From assembly GCA_030638785.1 (NCBI GenBank), contig DAOWDY010000191.1, positions 1 to 9,983 on the forward strand: a DNA stretch of 9,983 nt, in the 5' to 3' direction. A program made the translations under genes and the position numbers. The number at the start of each line of letters is the position of its first letter. Within the stretch, counting starts at the first letter, position 1. This DNA comes from Candidatus Thorarchaeota archaeon. GTDB lineage: Archaea > Asgardarchaeota > Thorarchaeia > Thorarchaeales > Thorarchaeaceae. The notes under the pieces are model-generated. The model was not told where the DNA came from. It did no database searches and was given only the letters and a program-made list of their open reading frames with translations. Shown one piece after another: positions 1-7,219 of the stretch.

Positions 1-956
1 AAATCCCTCTGGTATTGGTAATACCGTCGTACAATCTCTTCAATGCTTGCTTGTCGTACTACATTGTCGTCAGTTATCCCCTCCTTAGCCATATTGACTC
101 CCATGTCTGTAGGACTCTTGATATCTACAAGGGGGTCTCCTGCAGGAGTAATCTTCTCAATGATTTTCTGAATTATGGAGAAGTTCTCCACATCTCTATT
201 GTAATTGGTTGCAATAGTATCATAGGCCTCTTTGTGAAACGGATCAAGACAATTGTAGTCACCGATATCAGCTGTTGCCGCCTCATATGCGATGTTTACA
301 GGATGGTCCACAGGTAGGTTCCAAATAGGAAAGGTTTCGAACTTTGCGAATGTACTCATCAGACCCTCTCTTCTATCATGGTAAATCTGACTCATAGCGA
401 AGCTCATCTTTCCACTGCCTGGCCCTGGAGCAGTGATGATGACAATCTTCTTCTCAGTGTCCACATAGTCGAATTTCCCATAGCCCTCGTCACTGACTAC
501 TTTCTCTAGATCTGTGAGATAGTTAGGGATTTCATGTATGGTGAATACTCTGATTCCCCTGTTCTCAAGACGCTGTTTAAATTTGTCAGATGTATGCTCC
601 CCACTGTACCTACTGATTACCACAGCAGACACATCAAGTTCAAGTTGTTTCAGGTCACTTATGTCCTTGAGTATTTGGTCGTCATATGTTAGACCAAAAT
701 CACGTCTTATCTTGCGCCGCTCGATATCCTTAGCGCTGATGCAGTGTATGATCTCAATATTATTCCCCAATTTCTTGAGCATCTGAACTTTAGTATCAAG
801 GGCAAAACCAGGCAGAACTCTTGAGGCATGATGATCATACCTGAGCTTCCCTCCAAACTCAAGATAGAGTTTGTCGAATTGGTTTACTCGCTCCATGATC
901 TGTTTGATCTGAGCTGAGAGATACTTTGATGTATCAAACCCCTTCTTTCTAATCAT
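1..956 (-). CDS. DUF1846 family protein, 3' end cut off by window edge
   Basis: Reading the minus strand from an ATG at 956 gives 318 residues with no stop before the window edge. I recognise the DUF1846 family: it starts MIRKKGFDTSKYL, continues with KLYLEFGGKL and HHASRVLPGF, and carries the family hallmarks APGPGSGKM (residues 176-184), FAKFETFPIWNLP and HPVNIAYEAATAD, followed by DPFH and NYNRD. Family members are usually about 490-500 residues, so roughly a third is missing to the left. Biochemical function is not established; the glycine-rich APGPGSGKM resembles a phosphate-binding loop but is not a classical Walker A, so nucleotide binding is inference. The start is supported by family N-termini; an in-frame GTG lies three codons upstream. 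The gene is divergent from the TPR gene at 1112. The family is, to my knowledge, mainly bacterial, so transfer into an archaeon is possible. Confidence 0.93.
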   Translation of the reverse strand, partial: MIRKKGFDTSKYLSAQIKQIMERVNQFDKLYLEFGGKLRYDHHASRVLPGFALDTKVQMLKKLGNNIEIIHCISAKDIERRKIRRDFGLTYDDQILKDISDLKQLELDVSAVVISRYSGEHTSDKFKQRLENRGIRVFTIHEIPNYLTDLEKVVSDEGYGKFDYVDTEKKIVIITAPGPGSGKMSFAMSQIYHDRREGLMSTFAKFETFPIWNLPVDHPVNIAYEAATADIGDYNCLDPFHKEAYDTIATNYNRDVENFSIIQKIIEKITPAGDPLVDIKSPTDMGVNMAKEGITDDNVVRQASIEEIVRRYYQYQRD

Positions 957-1111
957 GAGTATCACTCGGAAGTTGTCGGAATACCGAAACAACTGCGATA
1001 ATAGAGATTAGTTTCACTCCTTCTAATAAACCTTCAATCGTCACCTTCGATGAGAAAATTCATCATCAGAAAATGTGTAGTATTCTTTGAAGAATTAAGG
1101 ATAAACCGAGT
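957..1111. promoter_or_regulatory. Divergent intergenic region between the DUF1846 and TPR genes
   Basis: This 155-base spacer must hold the promoters of both divergent genes. On the minus strand TTTATTAG (1022-1029) is the best TATA-like box for the DUF1846 gene, but it is about 70 bases from the start codon, implying a leader of roughly 40 bases that would include the inverted repeat at 971-994. For the plus-strand gene I see only weak A/T-rich candidates between 1070 and 1100. A short dyad GATGA-N6-TCATC lies at 1049-1064. Promoter assignments here are inference. Confidence 0.35.
971..994. repeat. Imperfect inverted repeat upstream of DUF1846 start
   Basis: AGTTGT then CGG (971-979) is mirrored by CCG (984-986) and ACAACT (989-994), with a four-base centre AATA and two unpaired A residues. 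It sits 15-38 bases upstream of the DUF1846 ATG. It could be an operator for a dimeric regulator or a hairpin in the leader RNA. Only the dyad itself is directly seen. Confidence 0.4.
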
Positions 1112-2605
1112 ATGAAACCTCTTGGTACAATAACAATGTACTTCGATTTTGTTGACGCTAAAACAAAGAGTATTCTAGAGTCTCTAATGAAAAAGGCATA
1201 CAATTACTTTGATTTTGTTAACTTAATCACTGAGCGGGCCTGCTTTGAAAATGCTCCTCAACTCCTCGGTTTCATGGCTGTCTTGCATTCATCGAAATTG
1301 TGGAATATGCAATGTCTAAACCAACTCTCAAAGAAGTATAGCACTGATCCACTAATGCGACCCTATCTACTGAATATTAAATCAGGCTTGGGCGAATTAG
1401 TTGATTGGGAGGGTGTTCTTGATTCCACAAGAATTGTCCTTGATTCCAATCCCGATAAGTGGGTGGCTTTGCAAATGCACCTGCTAAATTATTCCGTGGC
1501 CATTGGGAGTCATCGTGCCCCACTCAAAGCCTACACACTAGCCACCATAGGGAACTTGATACGGAATAATGATGAATTGTCTTGTTTTTCTACCAATCTT
1601 TGGTTCCTTCGTGCAGCATTATGGAACAGAGTGGAAGACCAAGACAAGAGATTGTCCTTTACACAACAGGCAATGGAATTGGCAAGAACGTTCGATGACA
1701 AATACTCTGAGGGATATGGATTTAGGACGCTCGCAGCGCTATCACTTTCTTCAAATCTTGAACAGACTCGGGAATATATACACGCAGCGGATGTTATCTT
1801 CGACGAACTAGGACATAAATTAGGCATGGCTGAGAATTTTGATACTCTCAGTGGCGTATTCCAGATCAGAGGTGAGTTTACCAACGCCTTAGAATGTCTG
1901 TTTGAGTCCATGAACCTCAAAGAGGCTTTGGGGGTGGACAACTGGTTGACACCCACCAACGTAGCTTGGATTTACAACATCATCGGAGATCGCAGAGCAG
2001 CATTAGAATGGTCGGAATACGCATTGATTAGTATCTGTATGTGCGATAACCTGATTGGGTATCCACACTTACAGAGAGCTCGTGCATTGATCAATGTTGG
2101 TCGAACTGAGGATGTATTAGAACACCTTGATGTCGCACTACAATACGCACTAAGAGAGGGTGATGAGCGTCTTATGAAACTCTATGACGTTACCTTGACT
2201 CTCTTGCAGAGGGCTGAAGGTGATATCTCCTCTGCATTCAATAACCTGGAGAGGCAAATGGATACAGACTATCCAACCCTCAATGTTTTTGACAAAAACG
2301 AATACCTTCTTCTCCTAGCTGAAACAGAGGTTATTGCCTTTGAGCTTGATACAGAGAACGTCTTTTCAGAGTATTCGGGACCTTGGATGGAACGGTTGGA
2401 GGAAAGAGCAAGAGAAGAAGAACTGGCAGGCTTTCTTGGTCTGGCTCTTCTTCTGAAGGCCAGATTAAGATTAAAACAGAATCGAAAGGACGCAGCAAAG
2501 TATCTGCTAGACGAAGTTGAGCAATTGGGACAAATATACAACATGGAATTCCTCTCTGAGAGGGCAATCGACCTCAGTGAAATGGCTGATTTAATAGAGT
2601 CTTGA
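1112..2605 (+). CDS. TPR-like helical-repeat protein, 497 aa
   Basis: A 497-residue protein made almost entirely of paired amphipathic helices, with no signal peptide or membrane segment, so probably cytoplasmic. TPR-like units are clearest from about residue 190 to 390, for example the stretches around NVAWIYNIIGDRRAALEWSE and LQRARALINVGRTEDVLEHL; the pattern resembles the helical-repeat regions of MalT/LuxR-type regulators and other signalling scaffolds. No helix-turn-helix, NTPase motif or enzymatic domain is visible, so a protein-binding scaffold is the safest description. The partner is unknown. The first 100 residues are less repeat-like. ATG at 1112 is taken as the start, without a clear ribosome-binding site; the next in-frame ATG is eight codons on. 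It is divergent from the DUF1846 gene and followed by a terminator-like hairpin at 2633, so it is probably transcribed alone. Confidence 0.85.
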   Translation: MKPLGTITMYFDFVDAKTKSILESLMKKAYNYFDFVNLITERACFENAPQLLGFMAVLHSSKLWNMQCLNQLSKKYSTDPLMRPYLLNIKSGLGELVDWEGVLDSTRIVLDSNPDKWVALQMHLLNYSVAIGSHRAPLKAYTLATIGNLIRNNDELSCFSTNLWFLRAALWNRVEDQDKRLSFTQQAMELARTFDDKYSEGYGFRTLAALSLSSNLEQTREYIHAADVIFDELGHKLGMAENFDTLSGVFQIRGEFTNALECLFESMNLKEALGVDNWLTPTNVAWIYNIIGDRRAALEWSEYALISICMCDNLIGYPHLQRARALINVGRTEDVLEHLDVALQYALREGDERLMKLYDVTLTLLQRAEGDISSAFNNLERQMDTDYPTLNVFDKNEYLLLLAETEVIAFELDTENVFSEYSGPWMERLEERAREEELAGFLGLALLLKARLRLKQNRKDAAKYLLDEVEQLGQIYNMEFLSERAIDLSEMADLIES

Positions 2606-2632
2606 CAATTATATTGAAACAAAAGATGAATG

Positions 2633-2653
2633 AGGGAGCACTAAGCTCCCTTT
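2633..2653 (+). terminator. Hairpin with short T-run after the TPR gene
   Basis: AGGGAGC (2633-2639) and GCTCCCT (2645-2651) form a perfect 7-bp stem around a five-base loop, followed by TTT, 28 bases after the TPR stop codon. Placement and shape suit a transcription terminator or 3'-end-protecting hairpin. Archaeal termination mainly needs T-runs and the run here is short, so strength is uncertain. Confidence 0.5.
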
Positions 2654-2816
2654 AGAATTACCATCATCCAAGTACACGGGAGAAACCGGGAATCTTCCTG
2701 ATATGAGCGCTAAGAATGAACCAATTACAATAAACGTGATAGTGTTTGCGCGAGTTCGATCAATGTAGTATCAATCAATATCGGAGTAAGACAACTCATT
2801 GCGCCAAAATAAGCCC

Positions 2817-2824
2817 TTTATAAT
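2817..2824 (+). promoter_or_regulatory. TATA box for the C25 peptidase gene
   Basis: TTTATAAT closely matches the archaeal TATA consensus. Its centre is about 35 bases before the ATG at 2856, so transcription would start close to 2847 and leave a leader of only about ten bases. This placement argues for ATG 2856 rather than the upstream in-frame TTG at 2799 as the start, because the TTG would lie upstream of the promoter. Confidence 0.5.
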
Positions 2825-2855
2825 TTGGAAACCTAGAATATCAACGGTTCTAGTC

Positions 2856-4589
2856 ATGACTGCATCTGATTATCTATCGCTGCAAAAGCGAGTTCTAGTT
2901 TTATCCAGTTTAGTCCTTTTTCTCATATTGTTCAATGTTTCAGGACAAGCAAATTCAATGGAAAATCAGAGATTCATTACATCACAATCTGACCAAAATG
3001 TGGTCGATTATCTCATAGTAACCTCGGAGGATTACGAGGATACGCTTCAACCAATAGTTGAATGGAAGATGCAGCGTGGCCTGAGAGTAACAATAGAAAC
3101 TGTTGAGGATATATCCGAGAATTATGAAGGTGAAGATCGCGCTGATAAGATTCGAAATTGCATAATCGATTATCATAACAACCACAACACAGTTTGGGTT
3201 CTTCTTGCTGGTGGCGATCGTATTGTACCAACTCGTTCAGTGAGAATCGGCGATTCTCTTGTCAGTTCTGATTCATACTACTCAAACCTGGATGATAACT
3301 GGAATCTTGGATATAGAACAGCCACACTCAACGACCCAGATGATTGGGAACCTGAAGTCTATGTTGGTAGACTACCAGCTGATTCGGATGCACAAATGAC
3401 ATCTCTGGTTACTAGACTCATTCAGTATGAACGGAACCCCCCCGTTGGTAGCTGGATGGAACATGCAGTGTATGCAGGAACTTTCTGTAATTTCGACTAT
3501 GATGTAAATGGAAACAACATCATTGATGAAGGTGATTTTCTTGCATTTGATACGAATTTCAATCATAACTGGATGAAAACCAATCTTCTACCTGATGGTT
3601 GGACAAGTACTCTATTAGCTGAAACCGAAGGACTCAGAACAACAGAGCACCCTTATGACTCCCAACTCAACGAGACCTCTCTTGTGAACTCCATTAATTC
3701 AGGTGCAAGCATCGTTATGGCTGATGCGCATGGATCGCCTACTGAAATGGTTCGGACAACTTTCACAAGTGATATTGACGGGGACTCGCTTTTTGATCAA
3801 GGTGTTGACCAGCAAAGTGGTTCTCCTTTTCTTACAACTTCTACTGAGTTCGATGTAGCAGGTATGTTTGGATTTTACTTTCTTGCAGCCTGTTCAACAG
3901 GAACATTCACTGATGGAACGTGTCTGACAGAGTATATCACTCGAACAAGTGGAATTGGTTGCATTGGAAGCTCTAACAGTGCTGGATATGATCCATTCCT
4001 GTATACCTATGGTGACGAGGAACATCTAGGTTGGATGACCCAGGGTCTCTCAGAGAGGGTGTTGGAACAGATTCTAGTTGAAGGCAATAATCATCCAGGG
4101 ATGGCACTTGCATTAGCAAAACACGATTATTCTCTTGATAGGGTCCAGCACGATGGTGGTGAGGATAGTGGGAGGACAATGGCCCAGTATAATTTGATGG
4201 GCGATCCAGAAGTTCCTCTATGGATTGGAATTCCTTCAACTTTTGAAACTCCTACAATTACCTTGGATGAAGAAAGTCGCTTAGTTTCAGTTCGAGTAAA
4301 TGAACAATCATCAATGATGAATGACATCACTATAACAATTCACGGTTCCAGCTACTATCAGAAGTCAGCAAGTACATTGTCAGGAGAAGTCACCTTGAAT
4401 ATGCCTGACTTGTCTGAATCTTTGAACTTTACAATTACTCTCTCAAAGGATGGTTACATACCTCTACAAATTGTGGTTGAATTACCAGCTGGCTCCCTAG
4501 CTATAGACTACCTTCCAGTAGTTGGTGCAGTCACAATGGTTGTAGTTGTCTTTGTGATTCTTTCTTGGTACAAGCTAAAGAAACCATAA
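2856..4589 (+). CDS. Secreted, membrane-anchored C25 (gingipain-like) cysteine peptidase
   Basis: A 577-residue surface protein. A signal sequence with a hydrophobic core (VLVLSSLVLFLILF) lies near residues 12-27. The following domain has the layout of peptidase family C25: DYLIVTSEDY, VWVLLAGGD, PEVYVGRLPA, then the catalytic pair seen in the family, His292 (MADAHGSP) and Cys346 (LAACSTGTF), and YNLMGDPEVPLW near the end of the domain. Known members cleave peptide bonds outside the cell; substrate specificity cannot be read here. Two Asp/Asn-rich loops resembling calcium sites lie at about residues 214-230 and 305-320. A beta-rich, Ig-like stretch (about 460-545) precedes a C-terminal transmembrane helix (about 549-571) and a short basic tail. 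The longer TTG start at 2799 adds 19 residues ahead of the signal peptide and is disfavoured by the TATA box at 2817. Only a spacer separates it from the propeller gene on the same strand. Confidence 0.88.
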   Translation: MTASDYLSLQKRVLVLSSLVLFLILFNVSGQANSMENQRFITSQSDQNVVDYLIVTSEDYEDTLQPIVEWKMQRGLRVTIETVEDISENYEGEDRADKIRNCIIDYHNNHNTVWVLLAGGDRIVPTRSVRIGDSLVSSDSYYSNLDDNWNLGYRTATLNDPDDWEPEVYVGRLPADSDAQMTSLVTRLIQYERNPPVGSWMEHAVYAGTFCNFDYDVNGNNIIDEGDFLAFDTNFNHNWMKTNLLPDGWTSTLLAETEGLRTTEHPYDSQLNETSLVNSINSGASIVMADAHGSPTEMVRTTFTSDIDGDSLFDQGVDQQSGSPFLTTSTEFDVAGMFGFYFLAACSTGTFTDGTCLTEYITRTSGIGCIGSSNSAGYDPFLYTYGDEEHLGWMTQGLSERVLEQILVEGNNHPGMALALAKHDYSLDRVQHDGGEDSGRTMAQYNLMGDPEVPLWIGIPSTFETPTITLDEESRLVSVRVNEQSSMMNDITITIHGSSYYQKSASTLSGEVTLNMPDLSESLNFTITLSKDGYIPLQIVVELPAGSLAIDYLPVVGAVTMVVVVFVILSWYKLKKP

Positions 4590-4601
4590 GTGACTAGTCA
4601 G

Positions 4602-4641
4602 CAGATTCTCAGGACCGAAGATTTCTCGTCCCATGACGATA
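4602..4641 (-). repeat. Dispersed intergenic repeat, copy 1
   Basis: About 40 bases, 13 bases after the peptidase stop codon. The core CCGAAGATTTCTCG is identical in copy 2 (7213-7251) and nearly so in copy 3 (8424-8462). Read on the minus strand it encodes VMGREIFGPENLL. It is directly preceded by the perfect palindrome TGACTAGTCA (4591-4600). Nature unknown: a decayed coding remnant, a small RNA element or a protein-binding site are all possible. Confidence 0.6.
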
Positions 4642-4731
4642 CACAGGTCAATAACTTCAGATGTCCAAATCCCTTAAGTCACTGAATTACATAGAGTTTT
4701 CTTTGGTGGTATTGTTGGGAGAGGATGAACT

Positions 4732-4774
4732 GACACCTGTTGCGTCAATTATATTTCTTTTATCTAAAGGTGTC
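4732..4774 (+). promoter_or_regulatory. Candidate promoter and flanking inverted repeat for the propeller gene
   Basis: GACACCT (4732-4738) and AGGTGTC (4768-4774) form a perfect 7-bp inverted repeat that brackets a TATA-like box, TTATATTT (4749-4756). The box is about 60 bases before the ATG at 4812, so the leader would be about 35 bases and would include the GAAGGAG at 4794-4800. The dyad around the box suggests a repressor or activator site; the regulator is unknown. Confidence 0.4.
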
Positions 4775-4811
4775 CTTGTAAATACTGATAGTTGAAGGAG
4801 CTATTTGCATT

Positions 4812-6392
4812 ATGAAGACTCTCGCGTGTTTGCTTGTTACATTCCTACTTTCTAGTTCCTTTTCAGGAGTGTATGGAGTACCTGTTGTTTTTTCTGACGA
4901 AAATGTGACTGAGTCAATGTTGATGCTAGAGCATCCATCTTTTTCAGTTTCTTTCTTGACCTATCTCGGAGGAAATGGGGAGGACTGGTTGAGAGATGTA
5001 TGTTTTGATGAAGCAGGCAATATATGGGTACTAGGATACACTGAGTCTACTGATCTACCCCTTGTCAATGCAATTCAAGAAACCTATGGTGGCCAAGGGG
5101 ATGCACTACTAGCAAAATTCTCTTCCCAATATGAGATGGAGTTCTGTACTTACTTTGGTGGAGATGGAATAGAATACGGTATGGCACTCAATATTGACCC
5201 GAATGGTGACATTGTAGTCGTGGGGAATACTCAATCGACTAACCTCTTTACTCTCGATGCTCTTCAGTCAGATTTGAATGGGACAAGTGACGCCTTTGTT
5301 ACGAAGTTCAATCCTGATGGGAATATCATATTCTCAACCTATTTTGGTGGATCTGGAGTTGACTTCATTTACAAATTGGATTTCGATAGTGACGGGAACT
5401 ATGTGATGGCAGGATCTACTGGGTCCACTGATCTCCAAACAACAGATGGTGTGCTGCAACAGACCTATGGAGGAGGTGCTAGTGATATGATGTTTGTTTC
5501 TATGACCTCTGATGGTCAAGAAATCCTGTTCTGTTCTTACTATGGTGATAGTGCAGGAGATGATGCATACGATATCGAGCTAGATTCTGAAGGGAATATC
5601 GGAATAATAGGAGTCACAGGAAATAACGACCTCGTTACATCTGGTACATTTCAGCAAGAGTATGGTGGAGGCTTGACAGATGCTATAGTAACTAAGCTCA
5701 CGCCAAACTGTGATGCAATACTATGGACGACCCTTCTTGGGGGAGATGGATGGGAGTTTGGAGATGGTATCCTATTTGATTCGCAGAACAATCTCATTCT
5801 ATCAGGGTACTCTGGTTCATCCAACTTTCCTCTCCTGAACCAGATCATTGAAGACCAAGATGATTACGATGCATTCCTTGTCAGGCTAAGCCATGATGGG
5901 GGAACACTGCTCTTTGGTACATATCTTGGAGGTGACGGGCAAGACAGATCCTATGGACTGTCTGAGTTTGCTAACGAGTCGACTATCATCTTATGTCAGG
6001 CTGGTTCTGATGGAATGCCCGTGTACAATTCATTGCAACAGAATAATTCAGGCTCTTCAGATGCTTATCTTGCAGTATTCGATATTAATGACCAGCTTGT
6101 GTATGGAACCTATGTGGGTGGCAGTCGTGGTGATTATTCAACTGGAATAACTGTATCTGATGATATGGTCATCGGATTCACAGGATACTCGAACTCTGAT
6201 GACCTTCCTGTGGTTAATCCTACTCAAGCAGAGAGAGGAGGTTCTGATGATGGTTTTCTCTGCATTCTAAGCTTGGCAGAAAATGCAGGAACGGACCTAT
6301 TTGATGTGAATGTTACGGTTATGTTTGCAATAGTTGGGATCGGTGTAGTTGCTATTGTAATTATACTAACTGTGTTCCTGAAAAGGAGATAA
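4812..6392 (+). CDS. Surface seven-bladed SBBP beta-propeller protein, membrane-anchored
   Basis: A 526-residue protein with a signal peptide (residues 1-22), a seven-fold repeat and a C-terminal membrane helix (about 502-522) ending in KRR. Each repeat of about 63 residues begins with a T-Y-x-G-G-like strand (near 50, 113, 177, 242, 307, 370 and 433), then a D-x-x-G-N turn, a G-x-T-x-S turn and a strand ending in a DAF/DAL-type motif. This is the SBBP beta-propeller pattern, and seven blades make one complete propeller. Such domains serve as extracellular binding or adhesion platforms; no catalytic residues are seen and the ligand is unknown. Blades 4 and 6 are the most divergent. GAAGGAG (4794-4800) lies 11 bases before the ATG, a little far for a typical Shine-Dalgarno. 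Its architecture parallels the peptidase upstream, suggesting a shared cell-surface location; co-regulation is inference. Confidence 0.9.
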   Translation: MKTLACLLVTFLLSSSFSGVYGVPVVFSDENVTESMLMLEHPSFSVSFLTYLGGNGEDWLRDVCFDEAGNIWVLGYTESTDLPLVNAIQETYGGQGDALLAKFSSQYEMEFCTYFGGDGIEYGMALNIDPNGDIVVVGNTQSTNLFTLDALQSDLNGTSDAFVTKFNPDGNIIFSTYFGGSGVDFIYKLDFDSDGNYVMAGSTGSTDLQTTDGVLQQTYGGGASDMMFVSMTSDGQEILFCSYYGDSAGDDAYDIELDSEGNIGIIGVTGNNDLVTSGTFQQEYGGGLTDAIVTKLTPNCDAILWTTLLGGDGWEFGDGILFDSQNNLILSGYSGSSNFPLLNQIIEDQDDYDAFLVRLSHDGGTLLFGTYLGGDGQDRSYGLSEFANESTIILCQAGSDGMPVYNSLQQNNSGSSDAYLAVFDINDQLVYGTYVGGSRGDYSTGITVSDDMVIGFTGYSNSDDLPVVNPTQAERGGSDDGFLCILSLAENAGTDLFDVNVTVMFAIVGIGVVAIVIILTVFLKRR

Positions 6393-6421
6393 TCAAGTAC
6401 GATGATTCTATTGAATACACT

Positions 6422-6635
6422 ATGAAACAAGAAGAATTAGGGAGATTCGAGGAATATCTACCTTATTCTATTAAATCTCATCAATAAGCGAAAGAAGCAC
6501 TTCAACTTCGAAATTGCGCTGTTCATACTGTTTTTTGGTATAGTAACGCTTGTACTCAATCTAGTAAAAGAGAGGCTTGAGAATGACAGAGGAGCAATCA
6601 CACAAGTTTCAAAATCAAGTTCAACTCACATATGA
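6422..6635 (+). pseudogene. Possible broken or start-less small membrane-protein gene
   Basis: A 21-codon reading frame (ATG 6422 to TAA 6487) is followed, in a different frame, by an open stretch from about 6444 to a TGA at 6633-6635. That stretch encodes a textbook single-pass membrane segment: basic NKRKKHFNFE, about 20 hydrophobic residues (IALFILFFGIVTLVLNLV), then KERLEN. It has no ATG, GTG or TTG. Joining the two frames by one shift near 6455-6480 would give a small membrane protein of about 60-70 residues overlapping the start of the next gene. It may be a decayed gene, a sequencing or assembly indel, a gene with an unusual start, or chance. It fills most of the 190-base gap after the propeller gene. 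Confidence 0.3.
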
Positions 6636-7080
6636 ACAACTCTTTCGCGAGAAGTACACTCGGATTGTAGCATTCTTCAAGGAACTTGAAAAGGTGATAT
6701 CGAGAGAGAAACTTCTGACTGTGGTTAGAGATTGGAGTGAGCGTTCAAGCATAGAGTCAGTGGGCGAGCAACGAGTGTCCAGCTTTGAGGAGTTTAAGGA
6801 ATACTGGAAAACGGTTTCCTATGGGGAATACTTCTCCCAAGTTGTTTCCGTTGACTTTCCGCAGGAAACCGACACTGAGCTACACTGCAACTATACAGAG
6901 TGTCTGTTTGCGAAGACCTTTCGGGACCTTGGTGCTGAAGACTTGGGAAAGATCATTGGCTGTGATGGGGATCACTCATTCATCAAGACAATGAATCCAA
7001 ATCTAAAATTGAAACGAACAAAGACACTGATGGAAGGTCATGACCAATGCGATCACATATTCATTTGGAATCGAGAATGA
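6583..7080 (+). CDS. L-2-amino-thiazoline-4-carboxylate hydrolase family protein
   Basis: A 165-residue soluble protein with no signal peptide. The N-terminal 90 residues are mostly helical; the C-terminal half carries the family signature in order: C107-x-x-A, R114-x-LG, LG at 121-122, C127-D128, NP at 138-139, RT-x-TL (145-149) and G-x-x-x-CD at 152-157. The characterised member hydrolyses the ring of L-2-amino-thiazoline-4-carboxylate on the bacterial route to L-cysteine, but most relatives, especially isolated ones like this, are uncharacterised, so the substrate here is open. The conserved cysteines suggest catalysis or metal binding; that is inference. ATG 6583 is chosen over the TTG two codons earlier because GAGAGG (6570-6575) lies seven bases before the ATG and would be only one base from the TTG. 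No partner genes of the cysteine pathway are adjacent. Confidence 0.8.
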   Translation: MTEEQSHKFQNQVQLTYEQLFREKYTRIVAFFKELEKVISREKLLTVVRDWSERSSIESVGEQRVSSFEEFKEYWKTVSYGEYFSQVVSVDFPQETDTELHCNYTECLFAKTFRDLGAEDLGKIIGCDGDHSFIKTMNPNLKLKRTKTLMEGHDQCDHIFIWNRE

Positions 7081-7187
7081 ATCTGTGTACGTGGACCCGA
7101 CTGCAATAATTATCCCACTCCCTTGACAAAGATTAGTAAAACAAGAAAAGCGAGAGATGGAACCTCACTCAGCTGAAGAATAGAACT

Positions 7188-7219
7188 GTATCTGCTTCTC
7201 TTGACTGTAAGGCAGATAC
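7188..7219. repeat. 8-bp inverted repeat in the convergent gap
   Basis: GTATCTGC (7188-7195) and GCAGATAC (7212-7219) are perfectly complementary around a 16-base loop, between the converging hydrolase and nitroreductase genes. It could act as a 3'-end hairpin for either transcript, though no strong T-run follows on either strand. The right arm overlaps repeat copy 2. The rest of the 7081-7257 gap shows nothing else I can name. Confidence 0.45.

Noticed and set aside
15..786. Plus-strand open frames at 15-317 and 538-786
   Set aside because: They lie opposite the DUF1846 gene, whose minus-strand translation matches family motifs throughout; the plus-strand peptides look like antisense artefacts.
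1531..2622. Several minus-strand frames opposite the TPR gene
   Set aside because: Serine- and arginine-rich antisense translations of a well-formed helical-repeat protein; no independent support.
2703..2768. A 21-codon frame starting MSAKNEPITINVIVF in the spacer before the peptidase
   Set aside because: Too short, with no ribosome-binding site, promoter or recognisable similarity to support it.
2799..2855. TTG start 19 codons upstream for the C25 peptidase
   Set aside because: It would lie upstream of the TATAAT-like box at 2817-2824 and would place 19 extra residues before a normal signal peptide.
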